DNA of 64,000 bases from Palsa-465 sp963800475 (GCA_963800475.1 CAWDAZ010000004.1:186001-250000), one strand, 5' to 3'. Positions 8,121 to 15,404 are shown, numbered from the stretch's first letter. The notes: generated from the sequence alone by a model not told the origin. Program-made: numbers and translations.

Positions 8121-9034
8121 CAGCAGATCGACCGGGAGCGCACTTGCTCCAGCAGTGCCTGCGCGTGCTCGCCCACGCGCTCGAGGTCGCGCGGGACACG
8201 GCCGCGATAGACCGGCACACGCGCCGTGAGCAGGGCCACGAGCGCGAGCGCCTGCGCGAGCCGGCGGGGTCCGCCGTAGAGCACGTGCGGCATCACCGCG
8301 GGCAGCGCCGCAACCGGATCGAGCCGCCGCGCTCCTGGTCGTGCTCCGCCGGGTGCTGCCAGCAGCACGACCGCGGCGACCGGCGCGGGCCCCGCACCCG
8401 CGTGGTGTCCGACGCGCAGGGTCGTCTTCCCGTGGCCGTTGGCGGCGCCGCCGCCGGCGATCGCGCCGACGACATCGCCCGCGACTCGCACCCCAACCTG
8501 TCCCGGCCACGTCAGCGGCTCGCCGTCCAGGTCGGAGATGACGGCGCCGTCCTCGGAGAGAACGTCGATGCCGTTGATCGCAAGCGCTGCGGTCAGCGTC
8601 GACTTGCCCCGGCCCGGGGGGCCGCAGAACAGCACCGCCTGTCCGCCCTCCACGACTGCTGCCGCGTGCAGGGCGAGGTCGCCGCGCTCGGCCAGCGCGA
8701 GCGGCACGATCGTCGCGCCAAGCCTGTGCTCCCAGTGCTCGCGCTCGCCTGTACGCTGGGTCACGATCTCGCCTGCCGCCGCTCGGATCGCATAGCTGCC
8801 GGTCACGCTGCACCAGGCCAGCAGATCGCCGCCGCTGGTCGCGAGCGCGAACTGGGCGCCGTCGCGTTCGGCCCATGAGACCAGCTCGCCGTCGCGCGCG
8901 AGCAGCTCCTCAGGCGTGCAGCGGATCCTCAGCGCTCCGCGCCCATTCGGGCCGGTCCGGGCTCTGGGCAGCGGAACCTCGCAAGCGACCGAATAGCCGA
9001 ACAGAGCAGCGACCCCCTCGTGCACTTGCGGCAT
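8120..9034 (-). CDS. HprK-like serine kinase / P-loop kinase
   Basis: A 304-residue protein related to the C-terminal ATPase domain of HPr kinase. The Walker A loop GPPGRGKS is at residues 138-145, preceded by LALHAAAVVEGGQAVLFC and followed by LSEDGAVISDLDGEPL, the order seen in HprK-related kinases. Stand-alone HprK-like kinases occur in peptide clusters, where some phosphorylate a Ser of lasso precursors, and in an HPr-rel-A system described together with PqqD proteins. Here it faces a PqqD gene with only 13 nt between start codons. All three small peptides of the locus carry Ser and Thr. A role in phosphorylating them is inference. Confidence 0.78.
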   Translation of the reverse strand: MPQVHEGVAALFGYSVACEVPLPRARTGPNGRGALRIRCTPEELLARDGELVSWAERDGAQFALATSGGDLLAWCSVTGSYAIRAAAGEIVTQRTGEREHWEHRLGATIVPLALAERGDLALHAAAVVEGGQAVLFCGPPGRGKSTLTAALAINGIDVLSEDGAVISDLDGEPLTWPGQVGVRVAGDVVGAIAGGGAANGHGKTTLRVGHHAGAGPAPVAAVVLLAAPGGARPGARRLDPVAALPAVMPHVLYGGPRRLAQALALVALLTARVPVYRGRVPRDLERVGEHAQALLEQVRSRSIC

Positions 9035-9047
9035 TCTAGGCGGGGTG

Positions 9048-9335
9048 ATGGCCGCTCACGGTGTCGACTCCGGGACCGTGCTGACCCGTGCGCCCGACGT
9101 GATCGCGGTCCACGTCGGGGAGGTGCTGGTGCTCCACGACCCGCTCGGCGACGCCTACGTGCGCCTGAACAAGAGCGGCGAGCTGCTGTGGGAGTGCCTG
9201 GCCGAGCCGCGCTCGGTGCGGGACCTTGCCGGCGCGCTGGCCGAGCGCTACCGGCTTCCGGCCGAGCGGGCGATGGGCGAGGCCGAGCGCCTCGCCGGCG
9301 ACCTGCTCGCGCGCGGGATGGTGGCGATCGCGTAG
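9048..9335 (+). CDS. PqqD family protein (stand-alone RRE)
   Basis: A 95-residue PqqD-like protein; this fold binds leader peptides and presents them to modifying enzymes. It shows the pattern LVLHDPLGDAYVRLNKSG followed by LLWECL, then the helical RDLAGALAERYRLP segment and a final LLARGMVAIA strand. It is the only plus-strand gene of the locus, placed between the radical SAM gene (convergent, 12 nt apart) and the HprK-like gene (divergent). ATG 9048 follows a weak AGGCGGGG; GTG 9045 is an alternative. The nearest matches by name may be PqqD proteins paired with HprK-related kinases. Confidence 0.8.
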   Translation: MAAHGVDSGTVLTRAPDVIAVHVGEVLVLHDPLGDAYVRLNKSGELLWECLAEPRSVRDLAGALAERYRLPAERAMGEAERLAGDLLARGMVAIA

Positions 9336-9347
9336 CGGCCCGCGGTC

Positions 9348-10811
9348 TCAGCGCGTGGGGGCGAGAGCCGGCGCGATGATGCCGCGGGCGGCAAGCCGGC
9401 GGGCGGTCGCGACCACATCGAGCCCGAGCTCAGCCTCCGGTCGGCCGGGATGAGCAGCAGCGATCCTCGAGAGCACGTCCGCCGGGGTGCCTCCGGCGCA
9501 CCCGTCCATCACGATCGCCGCGGTCGCGTTCAGCTTCGCCACGTTCCCCTTGGCGATCCGCACGTAGCGCGAACCTCGGTCCGCCTCGCTCCAGCGCACG
9601 TCGCCCAGCCGATAGCGACGCGCGAGCGCAAGCTCCATCACGTGCCGGCGGGCCGCCTCGAAGCTGCCGGCCTCGGGATCGTCAGGAGCTCGCGCGGGCC
9701 TTGGCAGCCGCACCTCCGCAGGTGCCGTCGGCTTGGCCGGCGGCGGCTCGTCGATGTCGAGCTCCTGATCGCGGTACATCAGCGTCGGCAGCTCTTCTAG
9801 CGGCGCGCCGTGCAGGATCGGCTCGCGCCAGGCGCGAGCGTTGGGGTGATTCCAGTCGCGCCGGATTCGCTGCCAGCTTGCCGCGAGCCCCTCCTCGCGG
9901 GCGTTGCCGAACCTATACGGGCTGATGGTGCCGGCCATCACCGCACCGTTCGGGCGCACCAGCATGTATGTCGGGGACTCCACCGGGCCGAAGCGCTGCA
10001 CCGGCGGCGCGATGATCAGCGGCAGCTCGGGCCCGAACCGCCGCCGCGCGCGCTCGACGGCGCGACGCAGCCTCCAGCCGCGGATCTTCCAGCTGCCCTC
10101 GCGGGCGGCCGCTCCAATCGCGACTACCGGTGACAAGCGCACTGAGGAAGCCCCGAGGAACCAGGACTGCTCGATCAGCTCCTCGACGGCGTGCTCGTTC
10201 GCGGGGGTGACCACCTGCACGACGTGGGTGGAGATGCCGCGCTCGACCAGCAGGGCGACCGCCTCAACCGCCCGCCGCCAGCTTCCGGGGACGCCGCGGG
10301 AGCCGTCGTGCAGCTGGGGAGTGGGTCCGTCCAGGGAAATGTGAACGGCGACTCCTGGGCAGCCGGCCGCGAGCCGATCCGCGACCGCCTCGTCCACGAA
10401 CCAGCCGTTGGTGTTGAACGTCACGCCGATGCCGGCGTCGCTGAGCTGCTCGGCCAGCTCCAGCGCAAGCTCGCGGCGCAGCAACGGCTCGCCGCCGGTC
10501 ACCACGCTCTCGATCACGCCCAGCTCGATCAGCTCTGCGACGATCGCGCGCCAATCGTCGTCGCTCAGCTCGACCGTGCGCGCGACCGTGTGCCGGGGCG
10601 AGTCCGTGTAGCAGAACCCGCAGCGGAGGTTGCACGCGTACGTCAGCTCGAGCTTGGCGCCGACGGGCTGGGGCGGCGCCACCGGCCGCGCGCTGCGCGG
10701 CTGGATGCCGAGCCGTGCGGCGAGCATCTGGGCGTGGCGGCTGCGCGCGGCGAGCCGAGCCCCCGGCAGCCCTCGCAGCGTGTCTGGCAGATCGAGCGAG
10801 GCGATGCTCAA
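9348..10811 (-). CDS. Radical SAM protein with C-terminal PqqD-like domain
   Basis: 487 residues. The [4Fe-4S]/SAM motif CNLRCGFC is at residues 60-67 and GGEP at 106-109. A SPASM/twitch-like trace remains at about residues 285-315 (RPNGAVMAGTISPYRFGN), but the usual cysteines are replaced; the only other Cys residues are 151 and 438. Residues about 395-485 look like PqqD: RYVRIAKGNVAKLNATAAIV, then helices, then LAARGIIAPAL. The enzyme should therefore carry its own leader-binding domain and lack auxiliary clusters. The TTG start lies 2 nt after the stop of the third peptide gene, so it is co-transcribed with the peptides. Reaction unknown; peptide modification is the best inference. Confidence 0.85.
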   Translation of the reverse strand: MSIASLDLPDTLRGLPGARLAARSRHAQMLAARLGIQPRSARPVAPPQPVGAKLELTYACNLRCGFCYTDSPRHTVARTVELSDDDWRAIVAELIELGVIESVVTGGEPLLRRELALELAEQLSDAGIGVTFNTNGWFVDEAVADRLAAGCPGVAVHISLDGPTPQLHDGSRGVPGSWRRAVEAVALLVERGISTHVVQVVTPANEHAVEELIEQSWFLGASSVRLSPVVAIGAAAREGSWKIRGWRLRRAVERARRRFGPELPLIIAPPVQRFGPVESPTYMLVRPNGAVMAGTISPYRFGNAREEGLAASWQRIRRDWNHPNARAWREPILHGAPLEELPTLMYRDQELDIDEPPPAKPTAPAEVRLPRPARAPDDPEAGSFEAARRHVMELALARRYRLGDVRWSEADRGSRYVRIAKGNVAKLNATAAIVMDGCAGGTPADVLSRIAAAHPGRPEAELGLDVVATARRLAARGIIAPALAPTR

Positions 10812-10813
10812 GG

Positions 10814-10984
10814 TCAGAGGCGGCGTGGCGCGGCGATCCCGGTCGAGAACCCGGCGGCCGTCACGGATGGTCCCTCGGGCGTGTCGAGATCCTCGATCTG
10901 GGGAGGCTCGTAGCGCTCTGCCGAGAACTCGTCCCGGCGCTCCGTGGCGTCGGGAGGTGATCCAGTGGTGTCGCGATCGGGCAT
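10814..10984 (-). CDS. Putative RiPP-like precursor peptide 3
   Basis: 56 residues. Residues 1-45 are nearly identical to the two upstream peptides, with the RRE-leader-like motif ERYEPPQIEDL at 23-33 and GPSVTAAG at 38-45; the tail FSTGIAAPRRL is its own. It has no Cys. AAGGAG lies 6 nt before the ATG, a much stronger ribosome-binding site than most genes in the window have. Its stop is 2 nt before the radical SAM start. The shared leader, variable tail and position next to RRE-bearing proteins suggest a ribosomally made, modified peptide; an alternative is a small regulatory protein family. Confidence 0.72.
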   Translation of the reverse strand: MPDRDTTGSPPDATERRDEFSAERYEPPQIEDLDTPEGPSVTAAGFSTGIAAPRRL

Positions 10985-11004
10985 CTCTGGCTCCTTGGTC
11001 GGCG

Positions 11005-11181
11005 TTAGAGGCGGCGCGGCGCCGCGGGCGTGACGGTCACCGGGCCACCCGCAGCCGTGACCGAGGGTCCCTCGGGTGTTTCGAGATCCTCGATCTGCGG
11101 CGGCTCGTAGCGCTCCGTCGAAGGCTCGTCCGGGCGCTCGGTGGCGTCGGGGCGTGATCCGGCGGTGTCGCGATCTGGCAT
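11005..11181 (-). CDS. Putative RiPP-like precursor peptide 2
   Basis: 58 residues. Shares MPDRDT at the start, ERYEPPQIEDL at residues 23-33 and EGPSVTAAG at 37-45 with its two neighbours. The unique tail is GPVTVTPAAPRRL, ending in the same AAPRRL as peptide 3. AAGGAG is 6 nt upstream of the ATG. The 20-nt gap to peptide 3 carries that gene's ribosome-binding site. Acidic N-terminal two thirds, no Cys, no signal peptide. Four Thr/Ser lie in or just before the tail and could be modification sites. Confidence 0.72.
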   Translation of the reverse strand: MPDRDTAGSRPDATERPDEPSTERYEPPQIEDLETPEGPSVTAAGGPVTVTPAAPRRL

Positions 11182-11212
11182 GTCTGGCTCCTTGGTCGAC
11201 CGGTCGCTCGGT

Positions 11213-11368
11213 TCACCCGGGCAGGGTGCTGGCGCCCGCGGCTGTCACGGATGGTCCCTCGGTAGTCTCGAGATCCTCGATCTGCGGCGGAACGTAGCGC
11301 TCCGTCGACGGCTGGTCCGGGCGCTCGGTGGCGTCGGGAGGTGATCCGGTGGTGTCGCGATCTGGCAT
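11213..11368 (-). CDS. Putative RiPP-like precursor peptide 1
   Basis: 51 residues, the first of three tandem paralogues. Residue 26 is Val where the others have Glu (ERYVPPQIEDL), and residue 36 is Thr instead of Pro; otherwise residues 1-45 match. The tail is only six residues, ASTLPG. A CAGGAG ribosome-binding site lies 6 nt before the ATG. The 60-nt gap upstream to the PqqD gene contains a possible internal promoter. The three copies differ mostly in their C-terminal tails, as expected if the leader is under recognition constraint and the tail is the product. Confidence 0.72.
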   Translation of the reverse strand: MPDRDTTGSPPDATERPDQPSTERYVPPQIEDLETTEGPSVTAAGASTLPG

Positions 11369-11403
11369 CTCTGGCTCCTGGGTCGGTTCGCGGCTGAGGC
11401 GCG

Positions 11404-11432
11404 AGTTTCGCGTCTGGGCGAGCCGTGGTCAA
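11404..11432 (-). promoter_or_regulatory. Possible internal promoter before peptide genes
   Basis: On the minus strand TTGACC (11432-11427) is followed after 17 nt by GAAACT (11409-11404), about 35 nt before the first peptide ATG. The -35 matches well and the -10 poorly. It could raise peptide output over the upstream enzymes of the operon. Confidence 0.25.
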
Positions 11433-11704
11433 CCCTCGAGCAGCCGGCGCCGGCGAAGCTCGGCCAGGAACGCGGCCACATCCCGCTCGGCGGCGCCCGG
11501 ATCGATTCCGAAGGCCCCGACGAGGTGATCGCGCAGCCGCTCGCGCTCGGCGCCGTGGGCCAACAGGGGCCACAACACGGTGCCGGTGCGATTGACGACG
11601 ATCTCGCCGCGGTCGCCGGGAAGCAGGACCACGATCCGACCGCCGACCTCGCGCCAATCGAGCCCCTCGGTCCGCAGGCGCAGCTCAGCCGGCATCTGCG
11701 CCAC
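11429..11704 (-). CDS. PqqD family protein (second stand-alone RRE)
   Basis: 91 residues with the PqqD pattern: VVLLPGDRGEIVVNRTGTVL, then LLAHGAERERLRDHLVGAFG, then DVAAFLAELRRRRLLEG. This is the third PqqD-like module in 2.7 kb, after the plus-strand gene and the radical SAM C-terminus. GTG 11704 and ATG 11695 are both possible; either overlaps the end of the nucleotidyltransferase gene (stop at 11685), so translation is coupled. It lies directly upstream of the three peptide genes and likely binds their leaders. Family and role are well established for PqqD; the pairing with these peptides is inference. Confidence 0.8.
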   Translation of the reverse strand: MAQMPAELRLRTEGLDWREVGGRIVVLLPGDRGEIVVNRTGTVLWPLLAHGAERERLRDHLVGAFGIDPGAAERDVAAFLAELRRRRLLEG

Positions 11705-12626
11705 GTTCGCGGGCTCGCCGTCGAGCGATCAGCACCGTGGGGATTCGCGCGCTCAACTCGATCGGCCGCCATGCGTATGCCGCCGCCAGACCGGGCGCGC
11801 CGAATCTGGCCAGTGGCTTGTTGAACGAGCGCATGTGGTCCGGCGTGGGGAAGGCGATGCCGAGCGCAAGGCGAGCCTTGGCGCGTCGGCCCTCGGCCCG
11901 CGACAGGCGCTCCAGCGAGAAAGCGGCGACGCCCGCTCGGCCGATCCCGAGCGCCTCCGCCATCGGGCGTCCCTGTTCGAGCACCCACAGCCCTGCCGCC
12001 AGCGCGCCGGTCGCATCGAGCTCGCGCGCCAGCTCCGCTGCCGTCTGCCAGACCTCGAACGGGAACCGATCCAGCGCCCGCGAGAGGTCCTCGACGGGGG
12101 TCGGCAGCGCGCCGTGCTGGGCAACGTGCACCGCGGCGTGGAGGGCAAGCTGGGGGTCCGCGGGAACATCGACGAGCACGCCGCCGACAGGAAGCCGGAC
12201 CGAGTTGCGGGTGAACGCCTCCCACACGCTTCGCGGCGGCGCGCCGTAATGCATCAGCCGCCAGTGGAGCTCGACCCAGATCCCCTCCCATGGCCGCATC
12301 AGCGGCTGCTCGTGTCTAACCCACTCGGGCCGCATCTGCTCCTCCTCGCCGGTGCGCTCGAACCCCCGCGCGATCAGCAGTTGCTCTGCGGCCGCGAATT
12401 GCCGCGGGTCCACCAGCAGGTCGCTGTCGACATACGGCCGGCTGGCGCCGTCGTCGTAGAGCCTGCGCGCGAGCACCGGCCCCTTGATCAGCAGGCTCGG
12501 AATGCCGGCGTCGCGCAACGCGCCCACGACCTCGCCCGTGACGCGATCGATCCGGAGGCTGCGCGCGGTCAGCTGGAGCGCGTCGCGCTGGTCGCGGTCG
12601 TCATGGTCGGGCCCAGCACTCCTCAT
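11685..12626 (-). CDS. Nucleotidyltransferase family protein (NTP_transf_5 type)
   Basis: 313 residues. The N-terminal part carries SLLIKGPVLARRLY (about residues 45-57) and RPYVDSDLLVDP (63-74), whose paired acidic residues D67 and D69 match the metal site of NTP_transf_5 proteins; HEQPLMRPWEGIWVELHWRL follows in the middle. Members of this family occur in lasso peptide and HprK/PqqD loci, and one is reported to nucleotidylate or polyphosphorylate a lasso peptide. ATG 12626 overlaps the GT2 stop (ATGA). It may transfer a nucleotidyl group to the peptide or to a sugar phosphate; the sequence does not settle which. Confidence 0.75.
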   Translation of the reverse strand: MRSAGPDHDDRDQRDALQLTARSLRIDRVTGEVVGALRDAGIPSLLIKGPVLARRLYDDGASRPYVDSDLLVDPRQFAAAEQLLIARGFERTGEEEQMRPEWVRHEQPLMRPWEGIWVELHWRLMHYGAPPRSVWEAFTRNSVRLPVGGVLVDVPADPQLALHAAVHVAQHGALPTPVEDLSRALDRFPFEVWQTAAELARELDATGALAAGLWVLEQGRPMAEALGIGRAGVAAFSLERLSRAEGRRAKARLALGIAFPTPDHMRSFNKPLARFGAPGLAAAYAWRPIELSARIPTVLIARRRARERGADAG

Positions 12627-13483
12627 CGCTTCGAGGCGACTCCCGCGGTCCAGGCGGCGAGGCCCAGCGCAAGGAACGGGCTGACGCGGCCCGCCTCGGC
12701 GAGCAGGGTCGGCTGTCGCGAGAGCCGGCGCACGATCGCGCCGAAGCGAAGCAACGGAGCGACCGCCAGCAGCGGCCAGTGACTGAAGCGCCGGTACGGG
12801 AAATCCACCCGATCGCATACGGAGGCGAAGGCGCGGCCGAGGCGGTACTGGTGTGCCACCATCTCGCGTAGTCCGGTCCGGTTCAGGTGCCACACGCCGG
12901 CGTCGCGGGCGAAGTTCAGCCGGTTGGCGCGTCCCCAGGGCACCGTCGGGATCGTATCCTCGCCGGGCCAGATGTCCTCGCAGAAGCCGCCGGCGCCCTC
13001 GAACGCCGAGCGGTCGACGAGCAGGTTGCAGGTCGCGCCGTGCAGAGGAAAGCCACGGCGGCGCGGGCTCCATTCCGAGAACTCGAGCAGATAGGAAGCG
13101 GTGCCGACCGCGCTGTCGGGTGTTCCGTTGTAGACAGCTCCGGCCGCCGCCGCTCGATCGCGATCGATCGCCGCTTCGAGCTTCGCAAGCCACCCGGCGG
13201 CCGGAACCGCGTCCGCGTCGAGAAATCCAAGACGCGAGCCTCTGGCCTCTCTGGCCCCGAGGTTACGGGCCGCCCCTGGGAGCGCCCGCTCACGCAGCTC
13301 GATCACGCGCAGCCACGGCTGCTCCCGCTCGAGCCTGGCCGCCGCGCCGTCCCCCGAGCTCTCGACCACCAGAACCTCGGTGCCAGGTCCGATCTGCGCC
13401 CGGAGTCCCGACAGCACCACCGGTAGCGTCGCGCCCGCGCGGTACGCAGGGATGATCACGGACAGCCTGGGACGCAAGGCCAT
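12623..13483 (-). CDS. Glycosyltransferase family 2
   Basis: A 286-residue GT-A protein. It opens with LSVIIPAYRAGATLPVVLSG, then LPGAARNLGAREARGSRLGF and the DxD-type site FLDADAVPAAGW. A later motif GEDTIPTVPWGRA resembles the GxDxxL acceptor region of GT2 enzymes, and VAHQYRLGRAF the (Q/R)xxRW-like region. The hydrophobic C-terminus (about residues 240-283) may be a membrane anchor. It is the first gene of the seven-gene minus-strand run that ends with the radical SAM protein. Donor and acceptor unknown. Confidence 0.83.
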   Translation of the reverse strand: MALRPRLSVIIPAYRAGATLPVVLSGLRAQIGPGTEVLVVESSGDGAAARLEREQPWLRVIELRERALPGAARNLGAREARGSRLGFLDADAVPAAGWLAKLEAAIDRDRAAAAGAVYNGTPDSAVGTASYLLEFSEWSPRRRGFPLHGATCNLLVDRSAFEGAGGFCEDIWPGEDTIPTVPWGRANRLNFARDAGVWHLNRTGLREMVAHQYRLGRAFASVCDRVDFPYRRFSHWPLLAVAPLLRFGAIVRRLSRQPTLLAEAGRVSPFLALGLAAWTAGVASKR

Positions 13484-13547
13484 AGTGATTTGGATTCTGA
13501 CATCGCGGCGAAGGCCCCTGCGGTCGGCGGGCGGGCGGTCCCCGGCG

Positions 13548-13928
13548 TCAGGAGGGCGACTCCGCCCACGGGACGACGACCGCGTCCTCGTGGGGGGAAT
13601 CGCGCGCGACCACGTACTCGGCCGGCTCCGAGTCGGAGACGTTCTCGAGCACGTGCGTCTCGCGCGGCGGGACGTAAACGAGGTCGCGGGGCTCGAGCAG
13701 CAGCTCGTGCTCGAGCCGGTCGCCCCACTTCACGCGCAGCGTCCCGGACAGCATGTAGACCGCGCTCTCGCATCCCTCGTGGTAGTGCGGCCGCGACTGC
13801 GTCCCGGGCGGGACCCGGAACACCGCCATGTAGATGTTCCGCGCGCCCGCCGTCGACTGCGAGACCTCCGAGCCGCCGACGACGCCACGCGGAACCTCTC
13901 GATCTGCTCCCGGCTTGACGACCTTCAT
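13548..13928 (-). CDS. Cupin domain protein
   Basis: A 126-residue single-domain cupin. Motif 1 is PPGTQSRPHYHEGCESAVYM with two His and a Glu as possible metal ligands, and motif 2 is LVYVPPRETHVLENVSDSEP. Small cupins of this kind bind a metal and act as isomerases, dioxygenases or sensors; the sequence gives no substrate. A TAGTGT box lies 7 nt before the ATG. It stands alone between the GT2 gene and the cation exporter gene, 10 nt from the latter's stop. Confidence 0.78.
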   Translation of the reverse strand: MKVVKPGADREVPRGVVGGSEVSQSTAGARNIYMAVFRVPPGTQSRPHYHEGCESAVYMLSGTLRVKWGDRLEHELLLEPRDLVYVPPRETHVLENVSDSEPAEYVVARDSPHEDAVVVPWAESPS

Positions 13929-13938
13929 CGCAACAACA

Positions 13939-14853
13939 CTAGTCGGCCCTCGGCACCTCGATCCGCAGCGGCGGCTGGGGCGCCGCCTCGTGGTCGACCT
14001 GGAGCGTCGTGTGGTGGATGTCGAAGCGCTCCAGCAGGGCTCGCTGGAGCTCGCGGCGGAGCTCGTGGCAGTCGGCGCCGGCGCGCACGACGACGTGCGC
14101 CGAGAGCGCCGGGAACCCCGAGGTGACCTCCCAGACGTGCAGGTCGTGGACCTCGACGACGCCCGGGTAGGCGGCGAGCTCTCGCCCGATCCGGTCGGGG
14201 TAGAGCCCAGCCGGCGCCGCCTCCATGAACACGCGGCCCGAGGCGATCAGCAGGCTCCACGACGCGTGCAGCATCAGCGCGACGACCACCAGCGACGCGA
14301 TCGGATCGGCACGATTGAAGCCCGTCGTCAGGATCACGATCGCGGCGATCGCCGTCGCGATGAACCCGTACAGATCGGTGAGGATGTGCCGGAACGAGCC
14401 CTCGACGTTGAGGCTGCGCTCGCGGTCGGAGCCACCCGCCAGCACGCGCGTCGCGACCAGGTTCACGATCACGCCGACGATCGCGACCGCGAGCACGATC
14501 CCGCCCTTGACCGTCTCCGGGTGCACGAGCCGCGAGATCGACTCGTACAGGAGCACCAGCGCCAGCACCAGCAGCGCCACTCCGTTCGCCTGCGCGCTGA
14601 GGATCTCCGCACGACCGAGCCCGTACGTCATCGAGCCCTGGGCCGGGCGGACCGCGAGCCGCGCGGCGAACAGCGACAGTCCCAGCGCGAACGCGTCGGT
14701 GAGCATGTGGGCCGCGTCCGAGAGCAGCGCGAGCGAGGAGGCGACCACCCCGGCGGTCACCTCGGCGACCATGAAGCCGAGGATCAGCCCGAGTGCGATC
14801 GACAGCGAGCGCCGGTCGGCGTCCCGGGAGCCGTGCGCATGGTCGTGCGCCAT
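13939..14853 (-). CDS. Cation diffusion facilitator (CzcD/ZitB-like metal exporter)
   Basis: 304 residues, an inner-membrane antiporter that would export Zn2+, Co2+ or similar ions. The N-terminus is His-rich (MAHDHAHGSRD), followed by about six membrane segments. The metal site appears as LLSDAAHMLTDAFALG in helix II and FRHILTDLYGFIAT in helix V, a HxxxD pair typical of Zn-CDFs. The C-terminal cytoplasmic domain begins near residue 210 with the VVEVHDLHVWEVTSG signature. ATG 14853 overlaps the yqgE-like stop (TGATG). Confidence 0.9.
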   Translation of the reverse strand: MAHDHAHGSRDADRRSLSIALGLILGFMVAEVTAGVVASSLALLSDAAHMLTDAFALGLSLFAARLAVRPAQGSMTYGLGRAEILSAQANGVALLVLALVLLYESISRLVHPETVKGGIVLAVAIVGVIVNLVATRVLAGGSDRERSLNVEGSFRHILTDLYGFIATAIAAIVILTTGFNRADPIASLVVVALMLHASWSLLIASGRVFMEAAPAGLYPDRIGRELAAYPGVVEVHDLHVWEVTSGFPALSAHVVVRAGADCHELRRELQRALLERFDIHHTTLQVDHEAAPQPPLRIEVPRAD

Positions 14854-15404
14854 CAGTTGAGCGAGGGGTCGGCGGGCATTCGCGCGATCAGCGCGTAGCT
14901 TCCGCCCTTGCGCGTCAGCACCGCCGACCACAGCTCGCGCGGCCCGGCGGTGAACGCATCCTCGAAGCGGGCGGGATCGAGGATCCAATCGCCGCGCTCG
15001 AGCTCGTCGTCCAGCTGCCCGGCGCCCCAGCCCGCGTGCCCGACGAACGCCCTGCCCGTACGCAGCCCGGCAGCGTGGTCGCCGGGGGAGGAGCCGGCTC
15101 CGACCACCCCGACGTCGTCGAACGCCAGCAGCACGCCGTCGGCCGCGTCCTCGAACTGGCCCAGCACCACGACCCCGGACGGCTGCACGGGACCGCCGAT
15201 GTAGAGCGGCTCGTCCGGATCGACAAGCTCCTCGATCTCCGGCACGGCATCTCCAACGAGCGTCTCCGACGGCCGGTTCAGCACCAGCCCGAACGCACCC
15301 TCCTCCGAGTGCTCGACGACCAGCACCACGGTCCGCCAGAAGTTCGGGTCGACCAGCGCCGGCCCCGCGATCAGCAGCTGTCCGCGAGCCGACTCCACGC
15401 TCAC
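14853..15404 (-). CDS. YqgE/AlgH family protein (DUF179)
   Basis: 183 residues. Family hallmarks are ARGQLLIAGPALVDPNFWRT at the start, VVLVVEHSEEGAFGLVLNRP, LYIGGPVQPSGV and RAFVGHAGWGAGQLDDEL in the middle. The family is widespread and its biochemical role is not settled. GTG 15404 overlaps the stop of the acyl-CoA dehydrogenase by four bases (GTGA), and its stop overlaps the metal exporter start, so the three form an operon on the minus strand. Confidence 0.9.
   Translation of the reverse strand: MSVESARGQLLIAGPALVDPNFWRTVVLVVEHSEEGAFGLVLNRPSETLVGDAVPEIEELVDPDEPLYIGGPVQPSGVVVLGQFEDAADGVLLAFDDVGVVGAGSSPGDHAAGLRTGRAFVGHAGWGAGQLDDELERGDWILDPARFEDAFTAGPRELWSAVLTRKGGSYALIARMPADPSLN

Noticed and set aside
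10814..11368. Lasso peptide precursors
   Set aside because: The leader motif is similar, but the tails lack Asp/Glu at ring positions, and no cyclase or B2 protease gene is present.
10814..11390. Repeated blocks of about 190 bp that could look like tandem noncoding repeats or a CRISPR-like array
   Set aside because: Each block is a complete ORF with its own ribosome-binding site, the differences fall mostly in tails and third positions, and there are no short repeats with regular spacers.
9048..11704. PQQ or mycofactocin biosynthesis
   Set aside because: PqqD-like and radical SAM proteins are here, but the peptides lack the PqqA E-x3-Y pair and the mycofactocin IDGxCGVY end, and no pqqB, pqqC or mftC/E genes are seen.
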